64,000 bases of DNA from Methanomicrobium antiquum (GTDB lineage Archaea; Halobacteriota; Methanomicrobia; Methanomicrobiales; Methanomicrobiaceae). The stretch lies in assembly GCF_029633915.1 (NCBI RefSeq), contig NZ_CP091092.1:496001-560000 (forward strand). The letters run 5' to 3'. The translations under genes and the position numbers were made by a program. Below are positions 35,701 through 44,766 of this stretch, in pieces. A model generated the notes under the pieces. That model had not been told where the DNA came from and searched no databases. It saw only the letters and a list, made by a program, of their open reading frames with translations. Within the stretch, counting starts at the first letter, position 1. Every line of letters starts with the position of its first letter.

Positions 35701-36798
35701 ATGAATTCAAGATTTTATGACATATTGTCTTTAGTAGGCGCTTTGCTGATTGTGATTGTAATTGCATTTGTCATGAATCCCGCGATTGTTTCTGAAGATA
35801 CATCAGAGAAAGGTGATTTAACCAAAAAACTACCCTCTTCATCTGAGGATCTTTTCCTTTCTGATGAGACTTATGTTTCATCAGGCTATTCTTCTTCAGA
35901 ATCTTTTAAAAATAATGATATGTGGATGCTTGCAAGCAGAATATCCGGAGCAATGGATTATTATGAGCCTGTAACAAGAGATTTTGCATTAAGGCTGATA
36001 CCTGAGGAACATAGTGGTGATTTTTCTATTGCACAGGCCTGTGATTTGTGGGACAATGCGAAGAAAGACTGGACATACGAGTATGACAGTTACGGGATAT
36101 GGGATGTTTCTCCTGCAAGCAGAACAATAAATACAGGTTTTGTCGGGGATCAGAACGATTTTTCAGTCTTCGTTGCATCTCTAATCAAGTCAACAGGCGG
36201 CCAGTCCAGAATAAAACTTGCAAACACTCCTCAGGCAGGAGAGCATGCATATGCTGAATTGTACCTTGGGAACAATGAGGACTTTAATAAAAAAATAATT
36301 AATTCAACAGCATTCTCAGATTTTAAGTCTAAATATTCAGGTATTTTTGCAAAAGATCCATATGGATTCAATATTTTCAAATATAAATATGTAAATATCG
36401 AATCCGGCGGGACATCTTTACTGGCTCAATATCCTTTAAATCATATTTTGAATGAGCCTGAAAAATACTCTTCAATGTGCTATGAATATCCAAAGATGAT
36501 TGAATATATACTCATAAATCAGGACATGAATGAAATAGACTTTCAGATTATGTATCTGAAATTCAGGTATGGAGGATACACAAATCCATATGTTAGTGAA
36601 TATTCTGATGTATCAACTCTGAGGGATATTTCATACTCATCAGAACTTGAAAAGAACAACGACAAGTCCTTCTGGCTGAAACTGGACTGGTTTGGAAGTT
36701 ACCCGGGAGACAGTTATTATAATGACTTAAATTACGCAACAGTGTTTTATTCAGATTCTTCGTGGAATAATATAAGATTTAGCTCCCTTTCAGGCTGA
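35701..36798 (+). CDS. membrane-anchored transglutaminase-like protein lacking the catalytic Cys
   Basis: About 365 residues from ATG 35701. One N-terminal membrane segment (about 10-28) anchors an extracellular domain. Comparison with the next gene shows a transglutaminase-like core: ACDLWDNAKKDWTYEYD matches AFDMWDYLQKNWVYAND, and GEHAYAELYLG matches GHAYPELFIG. The nucleophile segment GDCDDYSVF of the paralogue reads GDQNDFSVF here, so the catalytic Cys is Gln151 while the His is kept. It also carries an insert of about 80 residues. It is therefore probably not a cysteine enzyme; it could bind peptide or pair with its neighbour. The 12 bases upstream (TTG 35689) could extend it by four residues. 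Confidence 0.75.
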   Translation: MNSRFYDILSLVGALLIVIVIAFVMNPAIVSEDTSEKGDLTKKLPSSSEDLFLSDETYVSSGYSSSESFKNNDMWMLASRISGAMDYYEPVTRDFALRLIPEEHSGDFSIAQACDLWDNAKKDWTYEYDSYGIWDVSPASRTINTGFVGDQNDFSVFVASLIKSTGGQSRIKLANTPQAGEHAYAELYLGNNEDFNKKIINSTAFSDFKSKYSGIFAKDPYGFNIFKYKYVNIESGGTSLLAQYPLNHILNEPEKYSSMCYEYPKMIEYILINQDMNEIDFQIMYLKFRYGGYTNPYVSEYSDVSTLRDISYSSELEKNNDKSFWLKLDWFGSYPGDSYYNDLNYATVFYSDSSWNNIRFSSLSG

Positions 36799-36872
36799 AT
36801 TGAAATATACCTCAGATTATATTATGCAAATTAATAACTTATATATTAAAAAAATCCAAGTATTATATAGCA

Positions 36873-37751
36873 ATGATATCCGGGTTTGATATTCTCAAAT
36901 ATTTATCGATAGCAGTTATTCTAAGCCTTGTAGTAACCGGTGGTTTTTTCATGGTCTCTGCAGGCAGTGATAATGCACCGGATAGTATTTCAGGCACTAA
37001 AGACTCAGTATCAGGTTATCAGTCAGAACCATTTGAAGTAATAACTGTATATACTTCCTCTTTAGCTTCTGATAAATCAGTTATCAGCTATTCTGAAGCG
37101 ATGGATTATAAAAATCCTGCTGTACAGTCATTTGCATATTTAAGAATATCTTCCGGTAATGCCGGGGAATATTCATACAATCAGGCATTTGATATGTGGG
37201 ATTATCTTCAAAAAAACTGGGTTTATGCAAATGATCCAAAAGGTCCTGAATATATTTCGAAAGCATCTGATACAATAAAAGCAGGTCTTAGAGGTGACTG
37301 CGATGACTATTCTGTATTTTTATCCTCTCTTATCCTGTCTCTTGGCGGAAAATGCAGAATAATAGAGTCTCCTCCTGTTGATGGTTCTAATACCGGTCAT
37401 GCTTACCCTGAACTATTCATCGGCACTGACAAAAATCAGGTGGTAGATATCAGCAGAAGTATTTCAGCAGAGTACGGGTGTGAAAAAGTGTATTACAGTA
37501 TTTCAAATAATGACCAAATGACTGAATACTGGTTAAATCTTGACTGGTCTGGTAAAAATTTATCTATAGATTATTATCGTTATGGAGATTCGTCATACAT
37601 TAAAAACAGCAATCATCCGGGCAGAGAATACTATAACGCCAATTCAGAAGTTACAATTTATTATCCTGATGGAAAATCTATAAAATCAACGCCTCAACAT
37701 GGCTATTATATGCAGAAGATGAACGGAGTGGATACACTCAATGCATTATAA
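36873..37751 (+). CDS. membrane-anchored transglutaminase-like protein with intact active site
   Basis: A 292-residue protein with an N-terminal membrane segment (about 9-30) and a transglutaminase-like domain: LRGDCDDYSVFLSSL with Cys143 and GHAYPELFIG with His176, followed by VVDIS for the third residue. Such archaeal domains act as cysteine peptidases or transglutaminases outside the membrane. It follows its inactive paralogue by 74 bases and overlaps the lipoprotein gene downstream, so the three probably act together at the cell surface. Confidence 0.78.
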   Translation: MISGFDILKYLSIAVILSLVVTGGFFMVSAGSDNAPDSISGTKDSVSGYQSEPFEVITVYTSSLASDKSVISYSEAMDYKNPAVQSFAYLRISSGNAGEYSYNQAFDMWDYLQKNWVYANDPKGPEYISKASDTIKAGLRGDCDDYSVFLSSLILSLGGKCRIIESPPVDGSNTGHAYPELFIGTDKNQVVDISRSISAEYGCEKVYYSISNNDQMTEYWLNLDWSGKNLSIDYYRYGDSSYIKNSNHPGREYYNANSEVTIYYPDGKSIKSTPQHGYYMQKMNGVDTLNAL

Positions 37752-38340
37752 AAGCATATTGACAATTTTTCTTTTGATAATCATATCGACATCTTTTCTG
37801 CTTTGTTGTGGATGTACTTCATCAGAGAACAATTCCTGTAATGCGACTATTTCTGAAATGACGAATCTTATAAATTCCGCTGTAGATCGCTTCAGTTTAA
37901 TGGATTTCTCGAATCCTGATGATTTTTTTAAATTTCAGGCTGAACAGTCAAAAAAAGAAATGTCAACTGCCCTTTCATTAATGGCGTCTGAAAATGTCAG
38001 GAAATGTTTTGAGAAGAATGAATACAAAAATCTAATCAGACTTTTAGAGCTTGAATATGGACTTATGGATGTTTATTTTGAATATGCTGATGTTTCTAAA
38101 ACTATATCTGACAATTCAGATAAAAACTATTCCGAGTACCAGAAAAATTTAAAAGATGCATCGTTCAGGCTTGGTAATTTGCGATATTCGATACAGGAAC
38201 TGCTCATCCTGGCCGGAGATATTGATGAATCTTCTTTCCCTGAAGGCATAAATCCTGATATTTCAGGTGCTAAAAACCAGCTTGAAAGCCTTCTTGAAAA
38301 AATAGATAAGGATATTTCAGATTTGAATGTTTACAGATAA
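37741..38340 (+). CDS. small lipoprotein of unknown function
   Basis: A 199-residue protein. The signal peptide ends in LLCCGC (Cys at 22, 23 and 25), a lipobox with the likely anchor at Cys25. The mature part is mostly alpha-helical and charged, with two conserved-looking cysteines at about 33 and 87. I recognise no family. The start overlaps the end of the transglutaminase-like gene by 11 bases, which ties it to that pair. Confidence 0.65.
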   Translation: MHYKSILTIFLLIIISTSFLLCCGCTSSENNSCNATISEMTNLINSAVDRFSLMDFSNPDDFFKFQAEQSKKEMSTALSLMASENVRKCFEKNEYKNLIRLLELEYGLMDVYFEYADVSKTISDNSDKNYSEYQKNLKDASFRLGNLRYSIQELLILAGDIDESSFPEGINPDISGAKNQLESLLEKIDKDISDLNVYR

Positions 38341-38600
38341 AATCATCTTTTTTGTTTTTAGTTATTTGTGGCTTTTGCTATGATAGTCAAAATCCCGGAT
38401 AGGCTTATCAGGATTTTTGTGTGATCAGAATTTATGTGTGATTAAAAAAGCTCATTATGTGAGTTTGCTATAAAACTAATTTGAGAACCATTCGTTTTTC
38501 TATTTTTATTTAAGTTACTGGCCTTTAAACTTTGATGGTTGGAAAAATATTAATCACTAATAACTCTTATAGTACCCAATCATCAGTTTGGACGATTAAG

Positions 38601-39140
38601 ATGGGATATTATTCTTCACTTATCAACAGAAAATTCAAGGACGTGGTGGGAAACCGCTACGAAGGGATTATTAAGGAATACAAGGAGTTTTTGCTGACAG
38701 AAGAAGAGGTTGTAAAAGACGTTAAAACAATCCTTCTTCCTCTGGATATTTTTGTTAAGGAGATTCCTAATACACTCTATGAATTGTTAAGCATTTATGG
38801 CGCAGAAGTAACGCTTGTCTATATTGTTGACCGTGATGCAATAGCAATGGTCAAAGAGATATTAGGCGAGGATTCAGCAAAAGAATATGCGGAGAAAAAG
38901 GAAAAACACGGCTATAAACTTATTGAAAAAATCTCTGCCGAACTTGAAGACAGAGGGATTTCATCAAAGGAGAGACTATTTGCCGGGCATAAGCTCGACA
39001 ATATCGAAACAATGTCAAATGATTTTGATCTTGTTGCTATATCAAAAAGCTATGGCGGCGGACGCGGTGACGAAAACGAGATTAGTCCTGTATCTCAGAG
39101 GCTTATAAGCCAGATAAATGCGGCGGCTGTACTCTACTGA
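38601..39140 (+). CDS. universal stress protein family, long form
   Basis: About 179 residues from ATG 38601 (MGYYSSLINRKFKDVVG). The region ILLPLDIFVKEIPNTLYEL and VTLVYIVDRDA, ending DLVAISKSYGGG, has the universal stress protein fold, preceded by a 45-residue N-terminal extension. The glycine-rich nucleotide motif is partly kept (SKSYGGGRG). The frame extends upstream to 38532, but the extra residues look unrelated. It lies 21 bases before an ion transporter gene and another Usp lies after it. Confidence 0.7.
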   Translation: MGYYSSLINRKFKDVVGNRYEGIIKEYKEFLLTEEEVVKDVKTILLPLDIFVKEIPNTLYELLSIYGAEVTLVYIVDRDAIAMVKEILGEDSAKEYAEKKEKHGYKLIEKISAELEDRGISSKERLFAGHKLDNIETMSNDFDLVAISKSYGGGRGDENEISPVSQRLISQINAAAVLY

Positions 39141-39161
39141 CAAATATTTGAGTGATAACAA

Positions 39162-40490
39162 ATGATTCCAATTGAAACTTTAATTGCAGTAGTAGTTTTC
39201 CTGCTTACATATGCTTTGATTATTGACGAGAGAATCCACCGTGCTGTTGCCGCTATGGCAGGTGCGTCTGTTTTAGTGTTTATCGGGATTGTTCCATGGG
39301 ACAGTATATTAGAGCACATTGATTTTGGAACGATTTTCCTGCTAATGGGAATGATGATTATCGTCAATGTCGCAAGCAACAGCGGTCTTTTTGAATATCT
39401 TGCAATAAAAACTGCAAAAGCGGCAAAGGGAAGCCCGATTATGGTCCTCCTTCTTTTCTCCCTGGTAACAGCCGTTACAAGTGCATTTCTGGACAATGTA
39501 ACAACCGTTCTTTTGCTTACGCCAATGCTTCTGTACATTGCAAAGGTAATGAATTTAAATCCAATTCCTTTCCTGCTTGCTGAGATTATGGCTTCAAACG
39601 TTGGCGGAATGGCAACACTAATTGGAGATCCACCAAACATCATGATTGCATCATCAGCAGGTCTGACATTTAATGAGTTTATTGTGACAATGGGGCCAAT
39701 AGCGGCAGTTGATCTGGTAATTGTTCTGGTGCTTTTTGTATTGATGTATGGAAAGCAGATGAAGGTTACAGATACTGAAAGGTCAGCTATTAAAAAGACA
39801 ATAGATTCACTAGATGAGCGTGCCGCAATTCAGGATGCAAAACTTTTCAAGAAGTCTATAATCACACTTATAATTGTTGTAGCGCTTTTCTTTGTCCATA
39901 ATAACATCGGAAGCATGCTGAATGTCATACTGCCGTTTGTTGATCCTTCAATGTCTCTTGAGCCTGCAGAGGTGGCTTTAATTGGAGCTTCTTTGATTTT
40001 ATTCTGGTCAAGAACATCACCTGAGATGATATTTGAGAAGGTTGAATGGCCTGCACTGTTCTTCTTTGGTGGTCTTTTTGTCCTTGTCGGAGGACTGGTT
40101 AACACCGGCGTAATCTCAGATCTTGCCCAGGTGGTAATCAACAATGTAAGCACAACCGGTGAGGCTATGTTTGTTATTGCGTGGTTTTCAGCTATTGCTT
40201 CCGCAATTGTAGATAATATCCCGCTTACAGCCGCTTTGATTCCTCTTATTCATGATATTGGTGCAACATCCACTACAATTGATACATATCCTCTATGGTG
40301 GGCGCTTTCACTTGGAGCATGTCTTGGAGGTAACGGAACTGCTATAGCGGCTTCTGCAAATGTTGTGGTTTTGGGAATTGGAGAAAGAGAAGGAATAAAA
40401 ATTACATTTATAGATTTCTTAAAAGTCGGACTTTTGGTTTTGTTCATAACTGTCGCAGTCGGACTTGGAATTTTATATCTGATGTTTTAA
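39162..40490 (+). CDS. ArsB/NhaD-type membrane ion transporter
   Basis: A 442-residue protein with about 11-12 membrane segments of the ion transporter (IT) superfamily. The two inverted half-repeats carry the signature FLDNVTTVLLLTP and later IVDNIPLTAALIPL, and DPPNIMIAS and GGNGTAIAASAN supply the re-entrant loops. The substrate may be arsenite, sodium/proton or a dicarboxylate; SLC13/NhaD-like proteins are the nearest relatives. It is flanked on both sides by universal stress protein genes that probably regulate it. Confidence 0.85.
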   Translation: MIPIETLIAVVVFLLTYALIIDERIHRAVAAMAGASVLVFIGIVPWDSILEHIDFGTIFLLMGMMIIVNVASNSGLFEYLAIKTAKAAKGSPIMVLLLFSLVTAVTSAFLDNVTTVLLLTPMLLYIAKVMNLNPIPFLLAEIMASNVGGMATLIGDPPNIMIASSAGLTFNEFIVTMGPIAAVDLVIVLVLFVLMYGKQMKVTDTERSAIKKTIDSLDERAAIQDAKLFKKSIITLIIVVALFFVHNNIGSMLNVILPFVDPSMSLEPAEVALIGASLILFWSRTSPEMIFEKVEWPALFFFGGLFVLVGGLVNTGVISDLAQVVINNVSTTGEAMFVIAWFSAIASAIVDNIPLTAALIPLIHDIGATSTTIDTYPLWWALSLGACLGGNGTAIAASANVVVLGIGEREGIKITFIDFLKVGLLVLFITVAVGLGILYLMF

Positions 40491-40506
40491 GTGAGGTGTA
40501 ATATTT

Positions 40507-40965
40507 ATGAAAATGTTAGTTTTGATGGACGGCACAAAATGGAGTCAGAAGGCCGCAATGCATGCATTAATGCTTGCAAAGGAGAAGGGAGAGGATTTAA
40601 CAGAGGTTGTATTGTTTTCTGTCCTTGACAGAAATGAGGTTCGCTCGTCTGCTTTTTACCTCTGCAAGCAAAGCAATATGTGTGACAGAATTGCAGAGCA
40701 TGAAGCAAAAATTGCCCGTGATATGAGAAAAAATATCGGCGATGATGTGGCAGATATGATACTTCACCTAAACCGGGCAGGCATAAACTGCTCTTCAAAG
40801 ATTGTTGAGGGCAAAAGAGCTGAGGAAATCTTAAAAGAAATTAATTCAGACAACTACAGCCTTATTGTTATGGGAGCATTTGGAAAGAAATCAAATGTTT
40901 TGGTTGGAACACTTTATTCAGAAATTGCAAAGGATGTTGATGTTCCAATTCTGATTGTAAATTAA
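40507..40965 (+). CDS. universal stress protein (UspA family)
   Basis: A 152-residue single Usp domain. MLVLMDGTKWSQKAAMHAL and the C-terminal LIVMGAFGKKSNVLVGTLYSEIAKDV carry the ATP-binding pattern GxxGxxxxxxGS in variant form. It follows the transporter by 16 bases, after GTGAGGTG as ribosome site. Confidence 0.85.
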   Translation: MKMLVLMDGTKWSQKAAMHALMLAKEKGEDLTEVVLFSVLDRNEVRSSAFYLCKQSNMCDRIAEHEAKIARDMRKNIGDDVADMILHLNRAGINCSSKIVEGKRAEEILKEINSDNYSLIVMGAFGKKSNVLVGTLYSEIAKDVDVPILIVN

Positions 40966-41096
40966 AAAACATCTGACATAACTTTTTTTTAAATTTTTTC
41001 AATCCGGATTACTGTTAAAAGTAAATTTTGTCAAACTGCTTAAATACTGCAAACCTTTTTAAGTTCATCTCGACTGATTAATTAATCGTAGTCAAT

Positions 41097-43853
41097 ATGA
41101 ACAACAAAGAGGCAAAAAAGAGTATTTCCTGGCACTCACTTCCAATAGAAGATGTCTATGAAAAATTAGCCACAGGAACAGATGGCATTTCAGATGAGGA
41201 AGCATCAGAGCGTCTGAAACATTACGGAAAAAACAGCCTGCCGGTAAAAAAGCCTCCCGGAATAATAGTTGTCTTTCTTCACCAGTTCAAAAGTCCTCTA
41301 ATCTATATTCTTCTTGCCGCGGCGTTTGTCTCTTTTTTATTAAATGACTATAAAGACGGTTTTTTCATTCTTGCAGTTGTTTTTCTAAACGCTTTTATCG
41401 GAATGTTTCAGGAGTGGAAGGCTGAGAAGAGTGCAACTAAGCTTCAAAGCCTTCTTCATATCACAACTACTGTCATAAGAGACGGAAAAGAACAGTATAT
41501 TGATGCTGAAAACCTAATTCCCGGCGATTTGGTCTCTCTTGAATCAGGAAGTCGTGTTCCGGCTGATCTACGTCTTATACATGAGGCCAATCTTTTGATA
41601 GATGAATCACTTCTAACGGGTGAATCAGTTGGTGTTGAAAAAAAGCTTACAGTTCTAAAAGACGGTGAATCTATAAGCGAAATGAAAAATATGGTCTTTG
41701 GTGGAACTACTGTTTTAAACGGAAGAGGCAGGGGAATTGTAGTTGCAACAGGTCTTAAAACCGAAGTTGGAATTATTGCAAAGAGTGTTTCATCAGAAGA
41801 AGCCTCCAAACCCCCGCTTCTTATTCGTATGGAAAAATTTTCAAGGGATATTGGAATTTTAGTCATACTGGCATGTTTTTTGATGGCGTCTGTTATGCTT
41901 TATAATGGAACAGGCTTTACAGATGTGTTCTTCTTCGCAGTTGCCCTTTCAGTCTCGGCAATTCCTGAAGGACTGCCTGTTGCAATTACGGTTGCACTTT
42001 CGATTGCAACAACCCGTATGGGTGGGAAAAATGTAATTGTGCGGCGTCTTGCCGCCGTTGAGAGTCTTGGAAGCTGTACAATGATTGCAACTGACAAGAC
42101 CGGAACACTGACTGTAAACGAACAGACTGTTAAAAGAATAATTTTGCCGGAAGGAGATATCTATGATGTATCAGGCGCAGGATATACAGGTTTTGGAGAA
42201 ATTTATCCTGCCGGAGAAGATAAAGAGAGCTTTGATTTTTCCTCAGATAAGAACAGGGGTGTTCTTCAAAACCTGGCTTTGACAGGGGTTATCTGCAATG
42301 AGGGAAGTCTTTACAAAGAAGGCGATTCATGGATCATACATGGCGATTCAATGGATGTTGCCCTGCTTTCATTCTCATACAAAGCAGGAATTGATCCGGA
42401 TTCTCTTTTAAACAGCATTGTCGTTGAAAAAACAGTTCCCTTTGAGCCTGAGAAACGCTACTCTGCTGTTTACTATACTGATAGTTCGGGTCAGTTAAAG
42501 ATTGCAGTTAAAGGCGCATTTGAGGTAATATCAGAGTTTTGCAGTCATGTTGCAGTAAAAGACGCAAAAATGCTGATAAATAAAGAAGAGCTTGAATACC
42601 AGCTTCACTCTCTTGCAAAGGATGGTTATCGTGTCCTTGCTTTTGCAGAAGGTTGTATTGATGAGATGCCGAAAGGAAATCCCGGGTTGTCAGATGTAAA
42701 GCCGGACCTGGTATTTCAGGGCATAGCAGGCTTCATAGATCCCTTAAGGCCGGGTGTATTTGACGCAATAAAAAAATGCAGGGATGCAGGTGTTGAGGTC
42801 TCAATGATAACCGGAGATCATCCTGATACCGCACTTGCTATTGGAAAAGAGCTTGGTATTGCATCTGATGACTCTGTTGTGATGACTGGCAATGACCTTT
42901 TAGAGGCAGGAACGCCTGATCTTCCCATTTTTATAAAAAAATTAAAAAATGTGCGTATATTCGCCCGTGTAAACCCTCTTCAAAAACTGATGATTGTGGA
43001 TACTATGGTTAAAAGCGGACATTTTGTTGCGGTTACCGGTGATGGTGTAAACGATGCTCCGGCCCTTAAAAAAGCAAATATCGGTGTTGCAATGGGTTCA
43101 GGAACAGACGTTGCAAAAGACACTTCGTCTATGATTATAACCGATGATGATTTCGCATCAATAGTCTCCGGAATAGAAGAGGGAAGATATGCATATGACA
43201 ACATCAGGAAAGTTACGTATCTTTTGGTATCAACCGGATTTGCAGAGATAATTCTCTTTACACTGGCACTTTTTGCCGGACTTCCGCTTCCTCTGATTGC
43301 AGTTCAGCTTTTATGGTTAAATCTTGTTACAAACGGAATACAGGATGTTTTTCTTGCGTTTGAAAAAGGTGAGCCTGAAACTATGAAGCGAAAGCCAAGG
43401 GATCCAAAGGAGAGTGTTTTTAATTCTTTGATGATCCAGGAGTCGGTTCTTTCAGGAATGGTTATCGGTCTTATTGCATTTTCTGTGTATTTCTGGCTCA
43501 TGTCTGAAGGCTTTGATGAATTTTCAGCAAGAAGCATTCTTGTTCTTCTGATGGTTCTTTTAGAGAATTTCCACGCTTTAAACTGCCGTTCTGAGTATCA
43601 CTCGGTATTTGGGGTGCCTTTGAAGAACAATTATTATCTGATATTTGGAATTATCTTTGCACAGGGAATTCATATCCTTGCCATGATGACTCCTTTTATG
43701 CAGGACCTTTTAGGTATCAGCCCTGTTAATCTTGAAACATGGTTTGTTCTTCTTGCAATATCCTCATTGATACTGGTTGTAATGGAACTTTTCAAATTTT
43801 TTAAATTCAGGCTGATAAAATCGTCCCAAGTTTATAAAAACCCTGTTCCATGA
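41097..43853 (+). CDS. P-type cation ATPase (P2A, calcium-pump-like)
   Basis: A 918-residue pump. Motifs in order: actuator loop LLTGESVGVEKK, IPEGLP in M4, phosphorylation site DKTGTLT, nucleotide-binding KGAFE, and TGDGVNDAPALKKAN. PEGLP and the length fit the P2 (SERCA/PMR1-like) group; M5-M10 with NLVTNGIQDVFLAFE suggest Ca2+ or Mn2+ as ion, though Na+/K+ types cannot be excluded. It is preceded by the Usp-transporter-Usp genes after 131 bases. Confidence 0.92.
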   Translation: MNNKEAKKSISWHSLPIEDVYEKLATGTDGISDEEASERLKHYGKNSLPVKKPPGIIVVFLHQFKSPLIYILLAAAFVSFLLNDYKDGFFILAVVFLNAFIGMFQEWKAEKSATKLQSLLHITTTVIRDGKEQYIDAENLIPGDLVSLESGSRVPADLRLIHEANLLIDESLLTGESVGVEKKLTVLKDGESISEMKNMVFGGTTVLNGRGRGIVVATGLKTEVGIIAKSVSSEEASKPPLLIRMEKFSRDIGILVILACFLMASVMLYNGTGFTDVFFFAVALSVSAIPEGLPVAITVALSIATTRMGGKNVIVRRLAAVESLGSCTMIATDKTGTLTVNEQTVKRIILPEGDIYDVSGAGYTGFGEIYPAGEDKESFDFSSDKNRGVLQNLALTGVICNEGSLYKEGDSWIIHGDSMDVALLSFSYKAGIDPDSLLNSIVVEKTVPFEPEKRYSAVYYTDSSGQLKIAVKGAFEVISEFCSHVAVKDAKMLINKEELEYQLHSLAKDGYRVLAFAEGCIDEMPKGNPGLSDVKPDLVFQGIAGFIDPLRPGVFDAIKKCRDAGVEVSMITGDHPDTALAIGKELGIASDDSVVMTGNDLLEAGTPDLPIFIKKLKNVRIFARVNPLQKLMIVDTMVKSGHFVAVTGDGVNDAPALKKANIGVAMGSGTDVAKDTSSMIITDDDFASIVSGIEEGRYAYDNIRKVTYLLVSTGFAEIILFTLALFAGLPLPLIAVQLLWLNLVTNGIQDVFLAFEKGEPETMKRKPRDPKESVFNSLMIQESVLSGMVIGLIAFSVYFWLMSEGFDEFSARSILVLLMVLLENFHALNCRSEYHSVFGVPLKNNYYLIFGIIFAQGIHILAMMTPFMQDLLGISPVNLETWFVLLAISSLILVVMELFKFFKFRLIKSSQVYKNPVP

Positions 43854-43992
43854 ACTTAATTTTAAATAGGATTACTTATTTTCCTGTTTTCTGAAAGGGC
43901 TTGATGTGGGTAAAAAATAAAAAAAAGAAAAAATATTCAAAAAAAAGTGTTGAAGATCAAAGACAAAAGTCTGCATAAATATTTATACAGTA

Positions 43993-44010
43993 ATGAACAA
44001 ATATGTTCAT
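43993..44010. promoter_or_regulatory. palindrome downstream of a TATA box before the ECF genes
   Basis: ATGAACA-AATA-TGTTCAT, seven-base perfect arms, 10 bases after TTTATACAG. Half of it (ATGAACAAACATAT) recurs at 44707-44721 before the second S-component gene. This suggests an operator for a repressor controlling both ECF genes. Confidence 0.4.
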
Positions 44011-44104
44011 AGATGAAGAAGGAATGCATTTTTAAAAATAATAATTCAAAACTGCAAAGTCGTAAGAACAATCTTTTAGCTTGTGATTTCGGGGGTATTA
44101 CCAG

Positions 44105-44641
44105 ATGAAATCAAAAGATATCGCAATTGTCGGAATATGTCTTGCCGTTGGTGCAATTCTGAGATTTGCGGCAAACATGTTTCCGGGTGCAATCGTTGGC
44201 AATCCGGTTATTGCACTTTATTGTCTTGCGATTATTCTGATAAGGCCTAAGCTTAAGGAAGCTGTTGGAATTGGTCTTGTTGCGGCAGTTGTATCTATGC
44301 TCATAAGCCACTCGATATTCCCGCCTGCAAACTTAATATCCGAACCCTTAGGTGCTTTGACATGTGCAGGAATCTATGGTCTTTTAGGAGATTCCAAAAA
44401 GTTAGAGAAGATTTCGCTTTTATCTCCTGCGATTACAACATTCATTGCAACGCTTGTAAGCGGCTTTTCATTCATTGGTATCTGTATGGTTGTAATGCTT
44501 GCATCATTCATATCAATTCCAAGCGGAACTGTCATCGGATTTTTCGGAATGGTTGCACCTATTGTAATAATCACTGCAGTTTTCAACTGTATTGTAACAC
44601 AGATTCTATATATTCCGGCAAAGCGGATAATCTCCCGCTAA
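44105..44641 (+). CDS. ECF transporter substrate-binding (S) component
   Basis: A 178-residue protein with about five to six membrane segments of the ECF S-component kind (TrpP/QueT-like in general shape). MKSKDIAIVGICLAVGAIL contains the helix-1 segment that contacts EcfT, and ISHSIFPPANLISEPLGAL is shared with the fused paralogue that follows. The vitamin or metal transported cannot be read. It likely shares the EcfT and ATPases of the next genes. Confidence 0.8.
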   Translation: MKSKDIAIVGICLAVGAILRFAANMFPGAIVGNPVIALYCLAIILIRPKLKEAVGIGLVAAVVSMLISHSIFPPANLISEPLGALTCAGIYGLLGDSKKLEKISLLSPAITTFIATLVSGFSFIGICMVVMLASFISIPSGTVIGFFGMVAPIVIITAVFNCIVTQILYIPAKRIISR

Positions 44642-44766
44642 AAATTTAATTTTTTTAAATTCAAAAAAAAAAATCCGTATGTTTTATCATAAACAATTTA
44701 ACTCTTTGATGAACAAACATATACAATAATGAGTGTTGTAAGCACTTCTTTTTGAGGATATTCAAT

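Noticed and set aside
44362-44649. Plus-strand Cys- and His-rich ORF inside the S-component gene
   Set aside because: It lies in another frame of a well-supported membrane protein gene.
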